Below, piece after piece: positions 32,601 to 42,051 of a DNA stretch of 64,000 nucleotides. Location of the stretch: positions 1,612,001 to 1,676,000 of the forward strand of contig JAPFFF010000006.1 in NCBI GenBank assembly GCA_039105265.1, given 5' to 3'. The notes under the pieces are model-generated. The model saw only the letters and a program-made list of their open reading frames with translations, searched no databases and had not been told where the DNA came from. Every line of letters begins with the position of its first letter. The stretch's first letter is position 1. This DNA comes from Tritrichomonas musculus (taxonomy: Eukaryota > Parabasalia > Tritrichomonadida > Tritrichomonadidae). The position numbers were made by a program, and so were the translations under genes.

Positions 32601-35600
32601 ATCAATTTGAACATGATGCTCTTTTGGCAACCTAAAATCATCATCCAAATGCTTCATTAATTCGCTCCCGTAAGAAACAGGCAAGAAGCCAGTAATCACA
32701 TACAAAAGTGACATCCCAAACTGCCAAACATCGAAGGCGGGAGTGAACTTCCCCGGAGATTCATGGAAGTATTCTGGTGGCAAAAAAGGGTTCGAATAAT
32801 GTGCAAAGCTCTTCGGCAAAGGAAGATAAACAGTCCGACCGTTTTTCAGTATTTCTTGACAATCGTAAGCAGTGCCAAAAGTAACCGTCAAGTTGGCTGC
32901 ATTCAAAAGAATATTGTCTGGATAAACGGTCCTCATCAGAATGCCAGCTTTATGAAGTTGGTAAAGAATTACTAGAACCTGTGAAAAAATTGACCTTGCG
33001 GCGGTTATCAGTCTGTTTGTGCCACCGAGAAAAGAGTGGATCGTGAGATAATGTGACAACGGAAGTGCGCGCGGATCTTCAGTCATCACAATGAGAGAAG
33101 ATGAGTTTCCGAGTCGTTCGGTGAATGAATGAATAATTGAGGAAACTTTGTCGCATGCATTTGACACCCTCCTGATCAAATCAAAGTGAGCGGCGACTGA
33201 CTTTGAATTGAACAAATTAGAAGGAACAAGGATGCCTAAGAGATTCATTTGTAATGTGTCGTCCTTGCCAAACATGTTGCCTTTTGACCAAGAGTCGTAG
33301 ATTGATTTGTGTCTTTTCTCATCGAGTAAAGGATTCCGATTCGGTTGCTTTGAGAAGTGGATTGAACGTGCGTCATTTCGTGCAGCATGCTGATGGATGT
33401 CGATTGCTGCAATCGGCTGTATTTTGGTGACCATATTAGCATTGAATCTTGTTTCAATGTCCTTCTGAACCCTGTTCATTAACTCGTGCTTCACCATGTC
33501 TTCCAAAACAGACAAGTAATTCAGCCTTCCATTCAGGCACTTCTTCTCGAGTGTTGACAACCACCTGCGCGGACGAGTGACCTTTGCGTCGTTAGGAATG
33601 AATGTTGTAGCGATTGTGAACTTTGTCAGCATTTCTGGCAAATTTTTCAATGGATCAAGTTCCTCGACAATTGAAGTGACCATTTTGACATCGAATTGAA
33701 TGTCGACGATAGACATGTAGTAAGACTTGGTTCGTATCGGCAACTTGGGATTCAGTATAAGGTCGACGGTTGGCAACGGTTTGTGAATTTCTGGTGGTGC
33801 AAAACGATCAAGAAACTGTGAAAAAGTGGATAAATTCTGAGGAAGAAGATTTGTTCTTATCAAAAAGTGGAAAACTTCATAGGCACTGATATATCGTAAC
33901 GCAAAGTCAACTTCAGGCAAGAATCCATATAAAGTTCTCAAGTCTTTCGTGAAGAAATATTTGACCAGAGCGAACTTCTTGCTTGAAGGGTTGAACATGT
34001 TGTTCATCAAGCCTTGGTTTGCGTGAATATCAAATTTATTCAAATATTCAATAGTTTCAAAGAAATCTGATCGTTTTTTCTGATTGATTTTTATTCTCTC
34101 ATTAAAATTGCTCGATGCTAATTGCTGTGACATGTGAGGTGAAGAATAATTGAAAGAATCAAAATCAATGCATTTCACATTCTGCGAATCATTGACCATC
34201 CACACTGAGCAAATGTTGCCTGATTCAAAAGTGGCAGACACGAGTGTCATCTTGTCGGAGAAGGCGAAGGCAGCAATCTTTGTTGGCAACGATGTAAACT
34301 TATAAACAGCCATCTGCTTAAATGCATTCCGACTTTTTGTATACGTAATTGGTCCGAGAAGAACATCGCAGAATTTGAGCTCGTCTCTTTCCATTCGTGA
34401 CTCGCTCAATCTCAACGGATGCTCAGTTGTTCGCCCAAGAAGAACATGTATCGTGTAATCCTCGCAACTTATGTAGATCATGTCAGGATCAACGGTTGCA
34501 CAAATGTCGGTTGGAGGTGAATTTAATTTGAAGCAAGCGACCCTTGTAATTCCGTCCATATATTCCTTCAATTCGTAAACGTACACAACCGAATCACTTG
34601 ACCAAACAAAAACCCTTTGATTGGCCTGCTTGACCATTGGAAAACCTTTCATTTTCGGATGTGTCAACTTTCGTGATTTTTGAAAATCATATGAAAATAT
34701 GTAAACATCAGAAAATGATGAAAAAATACCAATAAATCCATATGGCTGGTCTCGGTAATAGAGAGGAGTTATCGAAATGGCTGTACGAATAAATCGATGC
34801 ACTGATGCAACATTATCTAAATTGATCTGTAAAGTTGGCTGCATTGTTAATGGATCAATAAGAAGCATCGGGCCTCGTTGTGCAAACAAGTTAACCCAAA
34901 GTAAGCCAAATTTATCAAATGATAGAAATTTGGTCGCTTTGGGAAGTGTAACTTCGGGCTTTAAATTATAACTTAGAATGGTCCTGCCGTGCTCAAAAAG
35001 ACGAAGAACCCAATGCGAGTCAATCCCAATAATTTGGCCACTTGTGGGATGAATTGCTACATCAAAAAGAGGAGCATCAATATCAAATGTATCTTTGATA
35101 ACTATGTTGTCAGTTGTTAATGATTGTGGTTCTAAAATAACAACTCCAACTGATGATGCAACATATGTTAATAATCCATCACCAACAAAAGCTATTTGTT
35201 TCGGCGTTTTAAGACCAATCGATTTCATTCCTCGAGGTACTGGGCAAATAAATGATTTGGCTACTAATCGTTCTTGATATCTTTCGTTCTTATGCAGTAA
35301 TTCATCTCGTTCTCTTAACATTGGATTGCAATCACGTAAAAGTGATGGAATAAGTTCCTTTTTAACCCAATCAATGTTACTTTTCTGGTTGAATAAAAGA
35401 TCATCTTGTTGTGACTGTGATAATCGTTTCGGATCTTTGTCATGCCATGGCGGTGGAAGTTGAACAATGGTTTTTCGTTTTCGTGGTGGTCCTCCACCTA
35501 TTTTAACTGTCCTGGTCCGAACTGGTGCAGATTGGCCTAAAGGCTTGCGATTTAATGGTCTGCCTCCAGTTGATTTTGAAAGTGATCTATCATCTTTTTT

Positions 35601-36041
35601 GTCACTAGATCTACCACCACCTGTTGTTTTTGATGTTGATCTTGCTGATGAACTTAATCCTCCACCTTTGCCACCACCTTTTTTTTTCTTGGGTGTATAT
35701 TTTACGCGAGGAATTGGAACTATAGATTTTGATGGATAAAAAGAAAGAAGAGAATCGAATTGTTGAAGACGAAACTGCATTTTTTTCATTCGAATTTTTA
35801 ATCGATAATGAGATACTGCGCGTCCAATGCGAAAAAGTGCAAGAATTTCGATAACTCGACGGATTTTACGACGATTTACATAACTGCGCCACGTTTTTTG
35901 TATGAGCTTTGCTTTATAATGGCATGTTTCTTTGAGAGATTGTTCATGTCGATATTTATAACCACGAAAAACAGATTGAATAGCAGTAGCTGCTTTCACT
36001 AATCGTTCATCAGTTTCATCATAAGTGTCTTCTTCTTCCAT
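29697..36041 (-). CDS. Giant IQ-motif / beta-propeller / pseudokinase protein
   Basis: 2114 aa. Two IQ-like calmodulin-binding motifs lie at residues 16-60 (AIQSVFRGYKYR; LIQKTWRSYVNRR). A basic Gly/Lys/Ser-rich linker follows to about 190, then a WD40-like propeller at about 260-560. A kinase fold lies at about 930-1230 with GTAYDCQ and FDVWQFGMSLLYV. Its catalytic loop reads MRTVYPDN instead of HRDLKPEN, and DFG reads TFG, so it lacks both catalytic aspartates. The long remainder is helical, HEAT-like. It probably works as a scaffold, possibly cytoskeletal given the IQ motifs. The stretch encoded by about 32300-34700 is visibly richer in C/G-ending codons than the gene's two ends. Confidence 0.88.
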   Translation of the reverse strand: MEEEDTYDETDERLVKAATAIQSVFRGYKYRHEQSLKETCHYKAKLIQKTWRSYVNRRKIRRVIEILALFRIGRAVSHYRLKIRMKKMQFRLQQFDSLLSFYPSKSIVPIPRVKYTPKKKKGGGKGGGLSSSARSTSKTTGGGRSSDKKDDRSLSKSTGGRPLNRKPLGQSAPVRTRTVKIGGGPPRKRKTIVQLPPPWHDKDPKRLSQSQQDDLLFNQKSNIDWVKKELIPSLLRDCNPMLRERDELLHKNERYQERLVAKSFICPVPRGMKSIGLKTPKQIAFVGDGLLTYVASSVGVVILEPQSLTTDNIVIKDTFDIDAPLFDVAIHPTSGQIIGIDSHWVLRLFEHGRTILSYNLKPEVTLPKATKFLSFDKFGLLWVNLFAQRGPMLLIDPLTMQPTLQINLDNVASVHRFIRTAISITPLYYRDQPYGFIGIFSSFSDVYIFSYDFQKSRKLTHPKMKGFPMVKQANQRVFVWSSDSVVYVYELKEYMDGITRVACFKLNSPPTDICATVDPDMIYISCEDYTIHVLLGRTTEHPLRLSESRMERDELKFCDVLLGPITYTKSRNAFKQMAVYKFTSLPTKIAAFAFSDKMTLVSATFESGNICSVWMVNDSQNVKCIDFDSFNYSSPHMSQQLASSNFNERIKINQKKRSDFFETIEYLNKFDIHANQGLMNNMFNPSSKKFALVKYFFTKDLRTLYGFLPEVDFALRYISAYEVFHFLIRTNLLPQNLSTFSQFLDRFAPPEIHKPLPTVDLILNPKLPIRTKSYYMSIVDIQFDVKMVTSIVEELDPLKNLPEMLTKFTIATTFIPNDAKVTRPRRWLSTLEKKCLNGRLNYLSVLEDMVKHELMNRVQKDIETRFNANMVTKIQPIAAIDIHQHAARNDARSIHFSKQPNRNPLLDEKRHKSIYDSWSKGNMFGKDDTLQMNLLGILVPSNLFNSKSVAAHFDLIRRVSNACDKVSSIIHSFTERLGNSSSLIVMTEDPRALPLSHYLTIHSFLGGTNRLITAARSIFSQVLVILYQLHKAGILMRTVYPDNILLNAANLTVTFGTAYDCQEILKNGRTVYLPLPKSFAHYSNPFLPPEYFHESPGKFTPAFDVWQFGMSLLYVITGFLPVSYGSELMKHLDDDFRLPKEHHVQIDSSNPLDDPPLYPRPIFFYDWMKDAPLVSEKERCTGDRGECFFTMPAEQKNGLINTTNCSYYPPTILELNNYKLLPFKNAKATFDESKMFIDIIAACLQIEPEKRPTVEELLKTYPFNQTAQITDILDNYMRTPDPNVFVSQFFQPVMNRLSEETFPFAIGIISSLLFFQEQIDDDAPYAFPLDSKATEKVIASLFQLKFIEKLVTFVLERISSTITINNVTPTINYENECFDALHKFFTRFVSSVEKGTGALVLHVDEVVMSLLSLYAGTPQLRFTSSVIEASGIDKSQLVSKDNAALYVYTHSKLHSLVKYVLDAAPFIMKSLKRTTEHSDGYFDNFLSFSDAVYAFAHALCSTVEKQRANAIKTMSSKFSNGQTTWTVRLFIDFHVFQKVIHCFYMPSTRNDACSFICSAFRAIRAKPGDVTYGILSSSLHVPTIVLHCASALEAGGNEGLKLPAIEIIRNILFGESITSIASLVYDDIIFTLAENSKDTIFHNLVTDAVSYASVFLQEVMISSPQLHKILMSNGIEIKPSIEMKPLDEPPSEAYEVLVLAKKVTAFFFTRQTSLRADLKITDYPIEKASEFLVYVIKVTLSECDSVARNLDTQAYKAPQFHTSSLSVKSKGKSKELSYQAQQETINELCQVIKLLFEAFVYFWRKGQHPSKQLIEFLKEKMVSEVPYCRTTIHPAAQVHHTIQLMFLHVFQVLSRDNKIYSDLQDFDDIWARVMHQGITFVVQTVAKETAFQYLFEKYPSDRRIRKRMFDQILKIKFNLDNVLNVIVNEMLWNQIEVKYDVCNNLSMFYRFPLRSEAMYFILRVLKLREKYIETAKKLCYKLVAANFLERERHLAEVDDNHQIVGSSIALLTIVVECHNLFSETLIKEVKVQLENLQIRFSRQIQNVNILKKDKNMHKTSPAIQKKEPWNKPLTALQKKSYTYGGIKTSRTARPTTAFASTRKKVLSIPITPRQ

Positions 36042-36203
36042 AAAATTGCTGATGTTTATTTTTTTACGTTAATAATTGAAAATAATAATTTAAAAGTTAA
36101 ACTTTTTCAAATATCCCTTAAAATTTTCTTTTAAAATAAATTATCAACGATCAAATTTCTTTTAATTTCTACTATTGAAATAAGTATTTTTATTCAAAAA
36201 ATA

Positions 36204-37385
36204 ATGACTTACTTAAATCCTCAAGTTTCTTTAACAGATGAAGAAATTAAAGAAAAACTTCTTAACCATCATATTTATGTTGAGCAAAGAGATCGTTTTC
36301 TAAAAGATGATGAGGAACCAATACCAGAAAGTTTTTATCAACAAATTGTTAGTTATTTAGAAAAGCAACAAATAATTTTAAATCCTTCACTAATTTCTCC
36401 TGAAATTGGATACAAAGGATATCAATGGACTCAAACGGACAATAAAATTTTGATTACATATGTTTCCGACACGTTAGAAAAACGTGTTAATATCAATGGA
36501 GATAGAATTCAATCGGATTTTATTTCTGGAATACTTTATCGGGCCCCTCAAGATTTTAAAGTTACAACTGAGTCAAGCATAATTAAAATTGAATTAACTG
36601 TTAACGAAAAATGGCCCATTTTAATAGTTGGAGGCGATGACATTGATTTAGATTCTATATATATTATGACTTTTTCAACTTTGCACACTTGTCTTTATTC
36701 ATTAAGTAGGCGTTTATTACTTCATAATGCAATGAGAAACCACTATTGTTCAATATTTGCATTAAGCTTTTTATCTCTTGGTGAAGGAGACAAAAATGCT
36801 TCTTTTTATTGGAATATTATACTTTATCTTAATTGCAAGAAGCAATATCCAACTGCGTTTGCGGTTATTTGTGAAATATTGATGGGAGCTGAAGACAAGG
36901 GATCAAGTGCAATTTTAGCAGAAAATATACTTATTGAAAATGCTAACGAAAATGTTCCAAATGCATTTCTTTATCTTGGATTTCTCCATTTGAACGATAT
37001 TGAAGGATTCCAATCTAATAACTCGCTTGCATTTCAATACTTCAAAGAAGCTGGTGAAAAATATAAAATTCCAAAAGCCCTAGACACACTTGGACGAATG
37101 TTCCTTTTCTCAATTGGAGTAAATCAAGATATAGAGGCCGGGTTCAAGTATTTAAACGAAGCTGATCTTCCAAAAGATCAAATTATCGACCTTTTAAAAA
37201 AAGCTGAAGTTGATGAAGCTCAAATTCAATTTTTATTTGATGAGAAAAATAAAAAATCCGAAATCGTCAGTAATGAAAGTGATACTAAGAAGAAACCAAA
37301 TGCAAAGAAAATTATTATTTATTCTGTTTTAACATTCTCTGCTGCCTTATTATTAGGATATAATTTTATAAAGCGTAGGAAATGA
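36204..37385 (+). CDS. CS-domain / Sel1-repeat tail-anchored protein
   Basis: 393 aa. Residues about 68-150 form a CS (p23/NudC-like) domain: YQWTQTDNKILITYVSDTL, then IKIELTVNEKWPILI. Residues 225-330 contain Sel1/TPR-like helical pairs (AFLYLGFLHLNDIEGFQ, then ALDTLGRMFLFSIGVNQD). A single C-terminal hydrophobic helix (YSVLTFSAALLLGYNF) precedes KRRK, so it is probably tail-anchored in the ER or another organelle membrane facing the cytosol. CS domains act with Hsp90 and related chaperones. A co-chaperone role at a membrane is an inference. It is divergent from the giant pseudokinase gene, 162 bp apart. Confidence 0.82.
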   Translation: MTYLNPQVSLTDEEIKEKLLNHHIYVEQRDRFLKDDEEPIPESFYQQIVSYLEKQQIILNPSLISPEIGYKGYQWTQTDNKILITYVSDTLEKRVNINGDRIQSDFISGILYRAPQDFKVTTESSIIKIELTVNEKWPILIVGGDDIDLDSIYIMTFSTLHTCLYSLSRRLLLHNAMRNHYCSIFALSFLSLGEGDKNASFYWNIILYLNCKKQYPTAFAVICEILMGAEDKGSSAILAENILIENANENVPNAFLYLGFLHLNDIEGFQSNNSLAFQYFKEAGEKYKIPKALDTLGRMFLFSIGVNQDIEAGFKYLNEADLPKDQIIDLLKKAEVDEAQIQFLFDEKNKKSEIVSNESDTKKKPNAKKIIIYSVLTFSAALLLGYNFIKRRK

Positions 37386-38503
37386 TATTAGCCAATGTTA
37401 TTTAAAAAAAAAAGAAATATTGATTTTTTTTATTAATAGACTCATTTCAAAAAAAAGATTTTTTGTTTTGCCAGACTTTTATAAGATAAAACTATTAATA
37501 ATGTTAATTTGAATTTGAATTTTTTCTTATTCCATCATTATTCAATTTCTTAAAATTCAATTTTTTGATCAAGATATATTCTTGATTATAATTATAATAT
37601 GATTACTAATAAAAAATTCATATGAATGTTTAAGGTTCTCCTTCCACCAAAACTTTTCAAGAAAATTCTCTATTGAATTATATATTCTATGAGTTAATTC
37701 AATATTGAAAAAATTAAAATATTTGGCCTAAACGATTATATCTTGTTTTATTTTAGATTTTATTGATTTTTTCATTTTGTGTTTTCTATTTGTAAAAAAA
37801 TAAAATCGATAAGATTTCATGGAAATATTTTTATGTAATTATTATAAATATATATATATGCATAAATTTTATATTTTAATTCATTTTTAAAGATGATATT
37901 TGTGTATATTTTTTTTGTGAAATCTCATTGAATTTAATCTTTTATTTTTGAATCAAAAATTTTTTGATGATGAAATGTGATATAAAAATATTTGGTCGGT
38001 CAATATTTTTCATGTATTTCGAAATGATGAAAAAACCTTGACTGATTTTATGATTCAAATGTCATAGTTACTCTGATCGCTTAAATCATGAAAAATAAAT
38101 CATTCTTAATTCGTGATATGTTATTTGAACTTTTAGATCTCCTGTTTAATATATAATAATAATAATTTTGTATATTATAGAATATAAGTATAAAGTTTTA
38201 TCTTTGAAAAATTTAAAATTGAGAAGGTATAATACTAGGAGATCTGATGTGCTATTGTTTTGAGGTCGAAAAATATTAATTTTTTGATATAACCATTATA
38301 TAATTTTGAGTTTTTTTTCTCTTTTTTCTTCCTTCTAAATGAATTAATGAGCTCTTTTAAAAAAGAAATTCTTTGTAAATTCATTAATTCATACCATGGC
38401 GGGACGATTTTTAAATTTGAATTTGGGATGAATCACTTTTTGAAACACTTAAAATTTTAATGAAAGATTTAGTGATTTTATGTTCGCGCCAATTCATTTC
38501 TAA
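37386..38503. other. AT-rich intergenic, 1.1 kb
   Basis: No gene seen. A dispersed inverted pair AGATCTCCT (38136) and AGGAGATCT (38237) brackets about 110 bp and might be a degraded small TIR element. Just upstream of the next gene, TTCGCGCC at 38483-38490 and TTCATTT at 38493-38499 look like promoter elements. Confidence 0.45.
38483..38503 (+). promoter_or_regulatory. Initiator plus E2F-like box
   Basis: TTCGCGCC followed by AATTCATTT, five bases or fewer from the ATG at 38504. TCATT fits the trichomonad initiator TCA-Y-(T/A), and TTCGCGCC matches the E2F core. Inference from short motifs only. Confidence 0.35.
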
Positions 38504-39748
38504 ATGTCATCCACGATTTCGAGTGATACAGAAATAAACTCATCCCCAATTGGTATCCATGAGTTCGGAGGAGATCAATTAATTTCATCAAAGCCGAGTA
38601 ATCGACATCAAAAAAGGCCAAAAGTAGTAGATGATGAAAATGAAGATATCTCACTATGGTCTGAAGCAAAGCGTCAGAGTTGGGCTGCTATAAATACTAA
38701 CCCGAATGCTTTTTTCTATCGACATTGTGCACCTGGAGAACAAAAAAGGAATGGCGCTTGGGATCCCTATGAAAAAAAGCTATTTCTTGAAACAATGAAA
38801 GTTCATCCACCATCGCAAGGTCGTTGGGGTCTATTTGCTCAACATATCCCTGGACGTGTTGGATATCAGTGCCGAAATTATTATCATAGGCTTTTAGAAT
38901 CAGGAGAAATTAAAGCATTGCCTGAAGAAATCGAAAAAATGCAACGTCCACGAAAAAGGAAGGCTACTTCTTCAAAACAAGTCTCAAAAAGGCCAAAGGT
39001 TGAAATTTCTGAAGAACCAGAAATTGAGGTAGACGAAATGAAATTATCATCAGACGATAAAGAATCATCATCACCAAGTGAAAGTGAAGAAATCACTTTG
39101 AGCCAAGTAAATAAATTGGCGTTTACAAGTAAAGGATTAAATGAACAAGAAACAGATTCAAATCAAGTATCATCCAGAGTTGATTCACAAGATCATCAAG
39201 ATATCGATTCATATCAATATGAAGTTATAACATATCTAGATAATGATCTTGTTCCTCCACAAGATGCCGATGTTGCTCCTCAAGTTAATTTGGTGAATGA
39301 TACAGAACAAATTGAAAAACTTCCAGTTATTTCAAATGAGCCAAACCAAATTATTACAGATAACGTTCAAACTGTTATTCCACAAATTAAAGAAGAAAAC
39401 CAAAATATATTAAAATGGACTCCAAGAATGGCCGAACCATGGAAAACTTTAACGCCCGAACAGGTTGAAAAGCTGAAATTAAGAAACGAGCAACCTTTTC
39501 AATATGAAGCATCACGAATTTTAAGTCATAATTTTAATAATCCTCTAAATCTAATTCTTTTTTCATTAAAAGTCGATAATAGTAAGATTGATAAATATGT
39601 CAATGCTGTAAGAGATCATTTAGCAAATGATGACCAACCAATTATTGATGAATTGTTGAAGCTTTATTTCCAGGCAATAGACAGTGATGATGGAGCCGAT
39701 TCCCTCGCAGACTATATTATATCAACTGCAAAGCCAAGTTATATGTAA
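38504..39748 (+). CDS. Myb/SANT-like DNA-binding protein
   Basis: 414 aa. One SANT/Myb repeat at about residues 82-132 carries the three spaced aromatic residues: NGAWDPYEKKLFLE, then GRWGLFAQHIPGRVGYQCRN and YYHRLL. Just after it lies a basic stretch KRPKV / RPRKRK that can serve as nuclear localisation signal. The middle is acidic and Ser/Gln-rich, and the C-terminus has a short conserved-looking helix region (LTPEQVEKLKLRNEQPFQYE). It is probably a nuclear transcription or chromatin protein. Single-repeat Myb proteins of this kind are numerous in trichomonads. The ATG follows TTCATTTCTAA. Confidence 0.85.
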   Translation: MSSTISSDTEINSSPIGIHEFGGDQLISSKPSNRHQKRPKVVDDENEDISLWSEAKRQSWAAINTNPNAFFYRHCAPGEQKRNGAWDPYEKKLFLETMKVHPPSQGRWGLFAQHIPGRVGYQCRNYYHRLLESGEIKALPEEIEKMQRPRKRKATSSKQVSKRPKVEISEEPEIEVDEMKLSSDDKESSSPSESEEITLSQVNKLAFTSKGLNEQETDSNQVSSRVDSQDHQDIDSYQYEVITYLDNDLVPPQDADVAPQVNLVNDTEQIEKLPVISNEPNQIITDNVQTVIPQIKEENQNILKWTPRMAEPWKTLTPEQVEKLKLRNEQPFQYEASRILSHNFNNPLNLILFSLKVDNSKIDKYVNAVRDHLANDDQPIIDELLKLYFQAIDSDDGADSLADYIISTAKPSYM

Positions 39749-39896
39749 GAAATATTTTTATCTTTTTATTATTATTACTTTAGAAATAAATATATAATAA
39801 TAATTTGCTAGAAATCTCCTTTTTTATTTTTGTAAAGACGTTATGGGATTTTATAATTGGTCGAATTCATTCAAAAGTATATTGACTTATTTTATC

Positions 39897-40589
39897 ATGA
39901 GCACAATAATAGATTGGGTTGCTGAAAAGCCAGTAACATTCTATTTCACAGTTGCTACTTTTTGTATTTCATTTTTTATGTTGATTGTTGGTATGAATCC
40001 TTCATATTATTTTTTTATTCCATCAATGTTTTTGGCAGGACAATGGTGGAGGGTTTTCACTGCTCCATTTGTTTGTCCTGATGGTGTTAGTATTCTTATT
40101 TCATGTTTATTTTTAGTTTACTTTGGATTAGATTTAGAAAAAAAAGTGAATTCGGGTAATTATTTTAAAGCATTGATTTTTGGATATGGGTTGATTATCA
40201 TATCATCAATTATTATATCATTTATTCCTGGTTTGCCTAGATCTTTATATCCAATAATGGTTGGTCCAGGATCATTGATTGTATTTTTTTTAGAACTTTT
40301 AGCACAAGTTAGTCCAAATGGTGGTATCAAAATAATTGTAGAAATTCCAATGACTTTGATTCCAATTGGTAGTGTTCTTATTTTTATTTGCTTGACATCT
40401 TTGGGAACAACAGTATCATTAGGATTGCTTTTTGGTTACTTGTTTCCTGATATGTTTCCAAATATTATAAAAAGAATTCCAAATAACGCTCAAAATATGG
40501 AATATAAAGCTGCAGGATATTGGGTGAAAAAACCTTCCCAGAATCCTAGAGGTAAATTTTCGGGAAAACCACATAAGTTGAATGATTAA
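39897..40589 (+). CDS. Derlin family protein
   Basis: 230 aa from the ATG at 39897 (MSTIIDWVAEKPVTFYFTVA), which aligns with the usual Derlin N-terminus. An upstream in-frame ATG at 39843 would add 18 residues. TTCATTCAAA at 39867 could be the initiator for the shorter form. Four to six membrane helices are predicted. The WR motif typical of Derlins is present (AGQWWRVFTAPF), followed by LFLVYFGLDLEKKV, the counterpart of the region before helix 3. Derlins are proteolytically dead rhomboids that form part of the ER retrotranslocation (ERAD) channel. The cytosolic tail is short and basic. Good family-level match. Confidence 0.85.
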   Translation: MSTIIDWVAEKPVTFYFTVATFCISFFMLIVGMNPSYYFFIPSMFLAGQWWRVFTAPFVCPDGVSILISCLFLVYFGLDLEKKVNSGNYFKALIFGYGLIIISSIIISFIPGLPRSLYPIMVGPGSLIVFFLELLAQVSPNGGIKIIVEIPMTLIPIGSVLIFICLTSLGTTVSLGLLFGYLFPDMFPNIIKRIPNNAQNMEYKAAGYWVKKPSQNPRGKFSGKPHKLND

Positions 40590-40744
40590 TTTTTGTTTGT
40601 TTTTAATGTAGCCATTACACTAAATAATTATTTGTTAAGAATTAAATATAGAGTATACATTGATCTTTATTTTTGTTTACTTATTTATTTATTATTGTAT
40701 CTTCTGAAATAATAATGCATGTTTTTTTTGTTTATTGTTAAAAG

Positions 40745-41110
40745 TTATTCTGAAAAAAATTTATTTAATTTATCACATTTTTTAATTAATATAGATTGGG
40801 TAATATTTCGTGAAACAATTGATTGTTCAAATCTGAAATTTGAATCTTCGTGACTAAAACTTTGCTGATAATGTTCATTATTATTTTGAGCAAATGGAGA
40901 AAATTCAAAGCATCTGCTTTCTTTTGTTTCTGTAAAGATATAAACACGAATATTTTCAGGAGACGACATTAAATCATTTTTTAAATTATTTCCAATTGTT
41001 CCTACAATAATTTTACAATTAACATCTTTACTTTCTTCACCTGGTGTGTATTTGATATCGGCTTTACCTTCGAATGTTTCAAAGGTTTCAATTAATTCAG
41101 AATTTATCAT
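40745..41110 (-). CDS. Small hypothetical protein
   Basis: 121 aa from an ATG at 41110. Mixed composition with no membrane segment and no recognised domain. The middle has a plausible beta-rich core (CKIIVGTIGNN, then IRVYIFTETKESRCFEF). The C-terminal part is helical and ends KCDKLNKFFSE. It is convergent with the Derlin gene, 155 bp between stops. Codon use matches the host genes, which supports it being real. Confidence 0.55.
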   Translation of the reverse strand: MINSELIETFETFEGKADIKYTPGEESKDVNCKIIVGTIGNNLKNDLMSSPENIRVYIFTETKESRCFEFSPFAQNNNEHYQQSFSHEDSNFRFEQSIVSRNITQSILIKKCDKLNKFFSE

Positions 41111-41751
41111 GGAGAATATTTAAATGATCTTTTTCAAGAAACGTTTATATGACAAAATTTTTGAATTATTATATCTTCATATTATAACTAGCAATAGTAT
41201 TAAAACATATATCTTTAAACTAAAACTAAAATATTCATATGATTGCTTATAAAATTGTAAATTGAAGATCTTCATACTCGAATTTTCAACAATATTATTT
41301 TATATATGAATATAGTTTTTATATTTATGTATTTAAAGTATAATACGAATAATATTTGAAATTTAATATATTCAATTTGAAGATACAATAAATTATTTCA
41401 TAATATACTCATTTCAAAAAGTTTTTATTTACAAAAAACAATTCAATTTTCATAATTAAATAATATCAAAAAGTTTTACTCTTTATTTAAAATTTGAATG
41501 AATTTTTATATTTTTATTACCCATATTTATAAACGTCCGTCTAAAATTGCAGAAGAGACCTCTGTCACTTAACTTTTCAGAAAAAATCCACTTTTAATTA
41601 AGCAATTCAAAAAAGAATTTACATCTTTGAAATATCTCATTTTTTTCAATAAAAATAACTTTTTGAATTAATTTGCTAATTGTTATAATGATTTTCTATT
41701 GATTTACTATCAAATCATTGGCACTTTTTATTTGGTCAATAGATTCCTTAA

Positions 41752-42051
41752 TTTACAGTCTCCTTATTTCAGCCAGATTTATACATAAATCAACAAAAAA
41801 TCATCAAAAAAGCAATCGGAATATCGATAGACGACTCAGCAAAGCCCAAAAAATCGAGATATAGACAGATCAGCGAAACCAAATCCTACCGATTACCGAC
41901 GGAATATACAAAAATTGAAAAGTTTTTAGGTTTACGATCACTATCTAAGCATATAATGTTTAATTTGAAGTTCCTTTTGGCATGCATATTTCATTTTTTT
42001 GAGATTTTTCTTAAATCTCTCTTTTTAGTTGAATATATAACAAACATTTAA
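41752..42051 (+). pseudogene. Possible coding relic
   Basis: A 99-codon open stretch without an early ATG. It reads in part KKAIGISIDDSAKPKKSRYR and SYRLPTEYTKIEKFLGLRS, a composition more like protein than the surrounding AT noise. No family recognised. It may be a relic of a transposase or a chance open frame. Confidence 0.25.

Noticed and set aside
35467-35739. 90-aa open frame opposite the giant pseudokinase gene
   Set aside because: It is the antisense of the Gly/Lys/Ser-rich linker and has no independent support. The same holds for the other plus-strand frames within 29697-36041.
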